Shown here: positions 3,653-7,422 of the stretch, one piece after another | Layout: each line of letters opens with the position of its first letter | Position numbering within the stretch: position 1 is the stretch's first letter | Source of the DNA: an uncultured Clostridia bacterium | GTDB lineage: Bacteria; Bacillota; Clostridia; Christensenellales; CALWSW01 | DNA: 7,422 nt | Reading direction: 5' to 3' | Assembly: GCA_937874755.1 (NCBI GenBank) | Contig: CALNBC010000334.1 | Span: forward strand, 1 to 7,422 | Position numbers and translations under genes: made by a program | The notes under the pieces: model-generated | The model's database searches: none | The model's input: the letters and a program-made list of their open reading frames with translations, nothing else | What the model was told of the DNA's origin: nothing

Positions 3653-6355
3653 ATGAACAGTGATAACGAAGTAAATTCAAACGGCAACCCACCGGATTTT
3701 GGCAACGAGCGAGGCGTAAAACCAAGCGAAAAAGCCAATGCCGGCGTTTCCGAAAAGACTGCTCCCAAAAAGAGTAGGCGCCGCCCGAGCAGACCTCAGG
3801 CAGATAAGCCCGAAAGCACCGAGGGCAAAGCGCAGTCAAAGCCGAAACCTGCAAGGTCCAAGCGGCGCTCCCGTCCAAATACAGATGTTTCCAGCGCTGA
3901 CCCTACCGCTGCTATAAGACATCGCATATTCGAGATTGACGACAGCGACGTTTCGGAAAACGTCCCCCCGATTCGTCCTATACTTTCAGAATGGTCGGAC
4001 TCTGCTCCGCTTCGCGGCAGCACTTCCGCAAGAACTGCTAAGAGGGCAAGAGCTCCTGCAACCGAAGTTGAAACCACCTCAAAGGACGAAGCTTCAAAAG
4101 AAAAACCTTTGGGACAGACGAAGAAGCCCGGGAATAGCGGCTCAAGAGTCCCGCGCCCCGAAGAGCGCAAAGCTACCTCCCCTAAAAAGGCATCTTCGAA
4201 GGACGATGGGAGCATTCGGCAGGGCATACTCGATTGCCTTAAGGAATCGGGCATTCCCCTTGCGCCCGAGACCTTGCTGGACGAGCTTTCCGTTCCAGCG
4301 ATGGATTTTTTTGCGGCGCTTGACTCTCTGGAAGCATCTGGGCAGGTGTTTACAACCAGAAAACAACGCATCGCCCTCCCCTCCCATCTCGGTTATATAA
4401 CAGGGACAATGCACATCACCTCTAAAGGGTTCGGCTTCCTTACCCCATCGGGTGAAGATGGAACTTCCGATATATTTGTCGCCCAGCGGGATCTGAACAG
4501 CACGATGGACGGCGACACCACCGTACTCAAACTGATCGGTTCCGGCGGGCCTTCTAGGGACGGCGAAATAGTCGCAATCGTAGAACGTGCCCACAAGACC
4601 CTCGTCGGGAAGTTTGTGCTCGAATCCGGCTCGCCCCAGTTTATACCCGACGATCCGAAGGCAGCGGGGTCCTACGCCGCCGTCAACCTTCGCAGGGGCG
4701 GTGCAAAGGACGGTCAGAAGGTCGTCTGCGAGATGAATTACGATGACAGCCCCATTACCGCCAAAGTGATCGAGGTTCTGGGCTGGCCGGACGAAGCCGG
4801 GACGGACGTACTTTCCATCATCCGCGCCCACGACATCCCCGAGCAATTCCCGAGGGCGGTCAAGAATGCCGCAAAGGCGATGCCCACCGAGATTTCGGAA
4901 GACGACATAACGCGCCGCGAGGATCTTCGCGCCAGCACCATAGTCACCATAGACGGCATTGATGCCAGGGACTTCGACGACGCCATTTCACTTGAAAAGC
5001 TGCAAAGCGGGAATTACCTGCTGGGGGTACACATCGCGGACGTCGCTCACTACGTCAAGGAAGGTGGCGCGATAGACAAAGAAGCCCTAAAGAGGGGCAC
5101 CAGCGTTTACTTTGTGGACAGGGTCGTTCCCATGCTCCCCGAGGAGCTAAGCAACGGTATATGCTCCCTCAACCCTAACGAGGACAGGCTAACCCTTTCC
5201 TGCATCATGGAAATCGACAAAAAGGGCAACGTGGTTTCGCACAGGCTTTCCGAAACGGTCATACGTTCAACTTACAGGTTGGTGTACGAGGACGTCACCG
5301 CCTTGCTGGAAGGCGATTCCGCCCTCAACAGGGAGTACAAACCGATTGTGCCGTTACTCACATATATGGCAGAGCTGTTTGAGATTCTGCATGAACGAAG
5401 GCTCAGGCGGGGCAGCCTGGAATTCGACCTACCCGAATCAAAGATAACGCTGGACGAAAGCGGTCGCACCGTCGACATTTCCCTTTATGAAAGGGGAATC
5501 GCCAACACTATAATTGAAGAATTCATGTTGGTGTGCAACGAAACCGTTGCCGAACACATGGCGCACCTCGACCGTCCGCTCCTTTACAGAGTGCACGAAA
5601 CGCCGGATTCCGATCGCGTCACCGAGCTCGCTGCATTCCTCGCGGGCTTCGGCATCACGCTGCGCAGCCCAAAGAACGGGCTTCATCCCAAGTCTTTACA
5701 AGCTGCCCTTAATAAGGTCGTAGGCAAGCCGGAGGAATCCGTAGTCAACAGCGTCGCCCTGCGTTCGCTTAAAAAAGCGCGCTATTCGCCCGAAAACCTC
5801 GGTCACTTTGGCTTGGCGGCAGAGTATTACTGCCACTTCACCTCACCTATTAGGCGTTATCCCGACCTTGTGGTGCACCGCGTGGTCAAGGATCAACTCC
5901 GCGGCAGGCTTACGAAAAAGCGTCTAGAAACGCTCAACGCCCGCATGCCCGAATTCGCGGAGCAGTCCAGCGAACGGGAACGCGCTGCAATGGAGGCGGA
6001 ACGCGAGGCAGACGACCTTAAAAAATGCGAATACATGGTGGAACACGTCGGCGAGCGGTTTGAAGGCGTTATCTCCGGAGTGACCTCTTTCGGGATATTC
6101 GTAGCGCTCAAGAACACCTGCGAAGGGCTTGTTCGAGTATCCGAAATGGCGGATGATTACTATGTGTTCGAGGAAAAGAACTACCGCTACGTCGGCAAGC
6201 ACCGCGGTTCTATTTATCGCTTGGGCGACACGGTCACCATAGAAGTTATGGGGGCATATCCCGCCACGCGCAAAGTCGATTTCGCGCTGATACCTTCTTC
6301 CCCGCCAAAGGGCAGGCATCCGAGAAGACCTCGGGAGGCATCCAGAAGAAAGTAG
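3653..6355 (+). CDS. rnr: Ribonuclease R (3'-5' exoribonuclease)
   Basis: RNase R degrades structured RNA processively from the 3' end in the cytosol and clears non-stop mRNAs released during trans-translation. The 900-aa product has, in order: a Lys/Arg/Ser/Pro-rich, probably disordered extension (1-186), a winged-helix domain (about 187-243), two cold-shock OB folds (about 245-385), the RNB catalytic domain (about 420-750), an S1 domain (about 800-880) and a short basic tail (PKGRHPRRPREASRRK). In TIDGIDARDFDDA the Mg2+ ligands are Asp434, Asp440, Asp442 and Asp443; HFTSPIRRYPDLVVHR (728-743) is the conserved late RNB motif. Start ATG at 3653 follows AGGAG (3643-3647) by 5 nt; the frame opens upstream at 3605 in the terminator T-run, which is not plausible. 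E. coli RNase R is about 813 aa, so the extra length is mainly N-terminal. smpB and ssrA follow directly. Confidence 0.96.
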   Translation: MNSDNEVNSNGNPPDFGNERGVKPSEKANAGVSEKTAPKKSRRRPSRPQADKPESTEGKAQSKPKPARSKRRSRPNTDVSSADPTAAIRHRIFEIDDSDVSENVPPIRPILSEWSDSAPLRGSTSARTAKRARAPATEVETTSKDEASKEKPLGQTKKPGNSGSRVPRPEERKATSPKKASSKDDGSIRQGILDCLKESGIPLAPETLLDELSVPAMDFFAALDSLEASGQVFTTRKQRIALPSHLGYITGTMHITSKGFGFLTPSGEDGTSDIFVAQRDLNSTMDGDTTVLKLIGSGGPSRDGEIVAIVERAHKTLVGKFVLESGSPQFIPDDPKAAGSYAAVNLRRGGAKDGQKVVCEMNYDDSPITAKVIEVLGWPDEAGTDVLSIIRAHDIPEQFPRAVKNAAKAMPTEISEDDITRREDLRASTIVTIDGIDARDFDDAISLEKLQSGNYLLGVHIADVAHYVKEGGAIDKEALKRGTSVYFVDRVVPMLPEELSNGICSLNPNEDRLTLSCIMEIDKKGNVVSHRLSETVIRSTYRLVYEDVTALLEGDSALNREYKPIVPLLTYMAELFEILHERRLRRGSLEFDLPESKITLDESGRTVDISLYERGIANTIIEEFMLVCNETVAEHMAHLDRPLLYRVHETPDSDRVTELAAFLAGFGITLRSPKNGLHPKSLQAALNKVVGKPEESVVNSVALRSLKKARYSPENLGHFGLAAEYYCHFTSPIRRYPDLVVHRVVKDQLRGRLTKKRLETLNARMPEFAEQSSERERAAMEAEREADDLKKCEYMVEHVGERFEGVISGVTSFGIFVALKNTCEGLVRVSEMADDYYVFEEKNYRYVGKHRGSIYRLGDTVTIEVMGAYPATRKVDFALIPSSPPKGRHPRRPREASRRK

Positions 6356-6372
6356 TTATTTTCGCTAATTTA

Positions 6373-6381
6373 TGTTATACT
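6373..6381 (+). promoter_or_regulatory. Extended -10 promoter of smpB (and possibly ssrA)
   Basis: TGTTATACT: extended TG followed by -10 TATACT (6376-6381), identical over 9 bp to the secG -10 region. No good -35 lies 16-18 nt upstream, which would fall in the rnr stop region, as is usual for extended -10 promoters. Predicted start near 6388, just before the Shine-Dalgarno site. Confidence 0.5.
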
Positions 6382-6391
6382 ATAAACTCGT

Positions 6392-6399
6392 AAAGGAGG
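6392..6399 (+). promoter_or_regulatory. Ribosome binding site that sets the smpB start
   Basis: AAAGGAGG, a near-perfect complement of the 16S rRNA tail, 8 nt before ATG at 6408. An earlier in-frame ATG at 6372 lies in the promoter -10 and lacks a site. Confidence 0.9.
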
Positions 6400-6407
6400 G
6401 GGGCTCG

Positions 6408-6875
6408 ATGCCAAAGGGAAAAGGAATTAAACCCATTGCACAAAACCGCAAGGCGAGGCATGATTATTTTATCGAAGACACATACGAATGCGGCATCGAG
6501 CTTGTGGGCACAGAGGTCAAATCCATTCGGGGCGGAAAGGTCAACCTCAAGGATTCGTACGCAAAAGTTAGAAACGGCGAGATTTTCGTCGTAGGCATAC
6601 ACATAAGCCCATACGAACAAGGTAACATATTCAACCGAGACCCTTTCCGCGACCGCAGATTGCTACTGCACAAGTCCGAAATCCGGAAACTGACAGCGGC
6701 AACCATGCAGGATGGGCTTGCGCTTGTCCCCCTTTCGTTGTATTTTAAAGATGGGCGAGTCAAGGTTGAGCTGGCTATTGCCAAGGGCAAGAAACTTTAC
6801 GACAAGCGCCACACTATCGCCGAGCGCGACGCAAAGCGTAGCGCCGAGCGCGCCCAGCGCGGCGAAGGGGAATAA
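6408..6875 (+). CDS. smpB: tmRNA-binding protein SmpB
   Basis: SmpB binds the tRNA-like domain of tmRNA and carries it into the A site of ribosomes stalled without a complete codon. The 155-aa product matches the family length and motifs: NRKARHDY (13-20), [23 protein letters not shown] in the beta-barrel from residue 30, HISPYEQGN (65-73), [11 protein letters not shown] (82-92), GKKLYDKR (127-134), and a basic, Arg/Glu/Ala-rich C-terminal tail (about 135-155) that becomes a helix in the empty mRNA channel in known structures. ATG at 6408 is chosen by AAAGGAGG 8 nt upstream. The gene starts 52 nt after rnr and ends 42 nt before the tmRNA gene. I see no convincing promoter in that last gap, so ssrA may be made by readthrough and processing or from a promoter inside smpB. 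Identification is firm. Confidence 0.97.
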   Translation: MPKGKGIKPIAQNRKARHDYFIEDTYECGIELVGTEVKSIRGGKVNLKDSYAKVRNGEIFVVGIHISPYEQGNIFNRDPFRDRRLLLHKSEIRKLTAATMQDGLALVPLSLYFKDGRVKVELAIAKGKKLYDKRHTIAERDAKRSAERAQRGEGE

Positions 6876-6917
6876 AGGCTGACTACTCATCACCCTTCCC
6901 CACAACAAATTTTACAT

Positions 6918-7260
6918 GGGGGCGTACTGGTTTCGACGGGAATCAAAAAGGACAGATAAGCGAGCCGCAGACCCGATCTGCGTTAAAATCGGGAACATAA
7001 ACACAAACGCTAACGACAATTTAGCTATCGCTGCTTAACGCAGCCGCCTGCCCGGGGGTCCCACGACCCGGTAACAGGCGTCATACCGTGGGGTACGAGC
7101 CTGCCAAAGCTTTGAGGCAGAACTTGTAATATGAAGCTACCGAAGGGTTAAGCCCGCCGCTGGGCGTAACCTGGGGGGAATCTCAAATCGGCGGCTGCGC
7201 TCGGAGAAAGTCTTTCCGGAGGGTTTTCGGACAGGAGTTCAATTCTCCTCGCCTCCACCA
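6918..7260 (+). ncRNA. ssrA: Transfer-messenger RNA (tmRNA)
   Basis: tmRNA rescues stalled ribosomes: alanylated and bound by SmpB, it accepts the nascent chain, then templates a degradation tag. The 5' end GGGGGCG (6918-6924) pairs with CGCCTCC (7250-7256), followed by A and an encoded CCA (7258-7260). The third pair is G6920-U7254, the alanyl-tRNA synthetase identity element. TTTCGACGGG near the 5' end and AGGAG-TTCAATT-CTCCT near the 3' end form the tRNA-like D and T arms. All four pseudoknots are visible: PK1 (stem CGCAGA/TCTGCG, 6966-6982; CCCGA with TCGGG at 6989-6993), PK2 (CCACG 7061-7065 with CGTGG 7087-7091), PK3 (CTGCC/GGCAG, 7101-7120; AGCTT with AAGCT at 7134-7138) and PK4 (GCCC/GGGC, 7152-7165; GCCGC with GCGGC at 7191-7195). 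The length of 343 nt is normal for one-piece tmRNA. Exact ends depend on processing. Confidence 0.97.
7009..7038 (+). other. tmRNA tag reading frame, ANDNLAIAA-stop
   Basis: Inside ssrA, GCT AAC GAC AAT TTA GCT ATC GCT GCT TAA encodes ANDNLAIAA. With the charged alanine the tag would be AANDNLAIAA. The C-terminal A-A and hydrophobic residue before it match tags recognised by ClpXP-type proteases. The resume codon is inferred as GCT at 7009, about 15 nt after PK1; the frame is open further upstream (ACA AAC), so one or two extra residues are possible. Confidence 0.75.
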
Positions 7261-7273
7261 CAGGACGTCAATC

Positions 7274-7308
7274 CGAACACCGAATCTTTATCACTGATAC
7301 GGTGTTCG
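7274..7308 (+). repeat. Bulged hairpin just downstream of ssrA
   Basis: CGAACACCG (7274-7282) pairs perfectly with CGGTGTTCG (7300-7308). Inside, TATC (7289-7292) and GATA (7296-7299) form four more pairs around loop ACT, stacked on the outer stem with a 6-nt bulge AATCTT on the 5' side. No T-run follows, so it is not a standard terminator. It may guide 3' processing of pre-tmRNA or protect the end; that is inference. Confidence 0.6.
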
Positions 7309-7320
7309 TGCTTGTCGCAA

Positions 7321-7334
7321 AGCTTCCGGAAGCT
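7321..7334. repeat. Perfect 14-bp palindrome AGCTTCCGGAAGCT
   Basis: The sequence equals its own reverse complement. TCCGG within it (7325-7329) can alternatively pair with CCGGA at 7341-7345. It lies between the ssrA hairpin and the terminators. It could be a protein-binding site; function is unknown. Confidence 0.55.
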
Positions 7335-7348
7335 ATATAACCGGACAA

Positions 7349-7373
7349 AAAGCCCCGCAGTAGCGGGGCTTTC
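7349..7373 (+). terminator. Terminator 1 after ssrA
   Basis: AAAGCCCCGC (7349-7358), loop AGTA, GCGGGGCTTT (7363-7372): 10 bp, very GC-rich at the loop. The A-run before and T-run after are part of the stem, so it could act in both directions, though the T-run is short. Confidence 0.85.
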
Positions 7374-7381
7374 AGCCTGTC

Positions 7382-7409
7382 AAAAAAGTCGCCTACAGGC
7401 GGCTTTTTT
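7382..7409 (+). terminator. Terminator 2 after ssrA
   Basis: AAAAAAGTCGCC (7382-7393), loop TACA, GGCGGCTTTTTT (7398-7409): 12 pairs with one U-G, ending in six T. It is symmetric and probably bidirectional, so it also blocks transcription entering from the right. Confidence 0.9.
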
Positions 7410-7417
7410 GTTATACT
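7409..7417 (+). promoter_or_regulatory. Possible extended -10 promoter at window edge
   Basis: TGTTATACT follows at once after terminator 2, with its first T being the last base of the T-run. It is the same 9-mer found before secG and smpB. No -35 is evident. It may drive a gene beyond the window. Confidence 0.35.
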
Positions 7418-7422
7418 GTAAT

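Noticed and set aside
3796..4371. 191-aa minus-strand and 154-aa plus-strand frames over the rnr 5' region
   Set aside because: Considered because this part of rnr is low-complexity, but the rnr frame has the RBS and start and continues into conserved domains; the alternatives have no motifs.
4142..4846. 234-aa minus-strand open frame inside rnr
   Set aside because: Antisense shadow of the RNase R reading frame, whose domains are continuous across it.
6372..6407. Upstream ATG giving a 167-aa SmpB
   Set aside because: That ATG is inside the -10 element and the 12 extra codons include the Shine-Dalgarno sequence itself.
1..7422. CRISPR array, insertion sequence, prophage or defence system
   Set aside because: No regularly spaced repeats, transposase, integrase or nuclease other than RNase R are visible; the gene content is housekeeping.

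Overview
The window looks like chromosomal sequence from a Gram-positive, probably anaerobic bacterium of moderate GC. The order secG-rnr-smpB-ssrA is typical of Bacillota and also occurs in some Actinomycetota. Strong purine-rich Shine-Dalgarno sites precede nearly every gene. My best guess is a mid-GC Coriobacteriia-like actinomycete or a Clostridia-like organism, but nothing here fixes the taxon. I see no phage, transposon, CRISPR or defence genes.

Left part, minus strand (1-1771). A two-gene malate operon: an Ldh2-family malate/lactate dehydrogenase (662-1771), followed after 4 nt by the N-terminal 219 codons of a malic enzyme (1-657), which runs off the window. A good sigma70-type promoter at 1933-1961 gives a leader of about 150 nt that contains two interleaved perfect inverted repeats and a small palindrome. 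Next to it lies an AT-rich gene-free stretch (about 1900-2145) with short direct repeats.

Middle part, minus strand (2146-3086). A second small operon: a MazG-like nucleotide pyrophosphohydrolase (2684-3019), then a GNAT N-acetyltransferase (2146-2649), from a promoter at 3058-3086. It diverges from the right-hand cluster across a gene-poor spacer (3087-3244).

Right part, plus strand (3245-7422). The protein-export gene secG starts at TTG and ends in a strong terminator. Then come rnr (RNase R, 900 aa, with an unusually long basic disordered N-terminus), smpB, and the tmRNA gene ssrA (6918-7260). The tmRNA is complete: a G3-U pair in the acceptor stem, four recognisable pseudoknots and a tag reading frame ending ANDNLAIAA. 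SmpB and tmRNA rescue stalled ribosomes, and RNase R degrades the defective messages, so the three form one quality-control module. After ssrA come a bulged hairpin, a 14-bp palindrome and two tandem terminators, followed by a promoter-like element at the edge of the window.

I found no clearly new system. The best leads are the structured leader of the malate operon, the rearranged basic tails of RNase R, and the stacked hairpins after ssrA.
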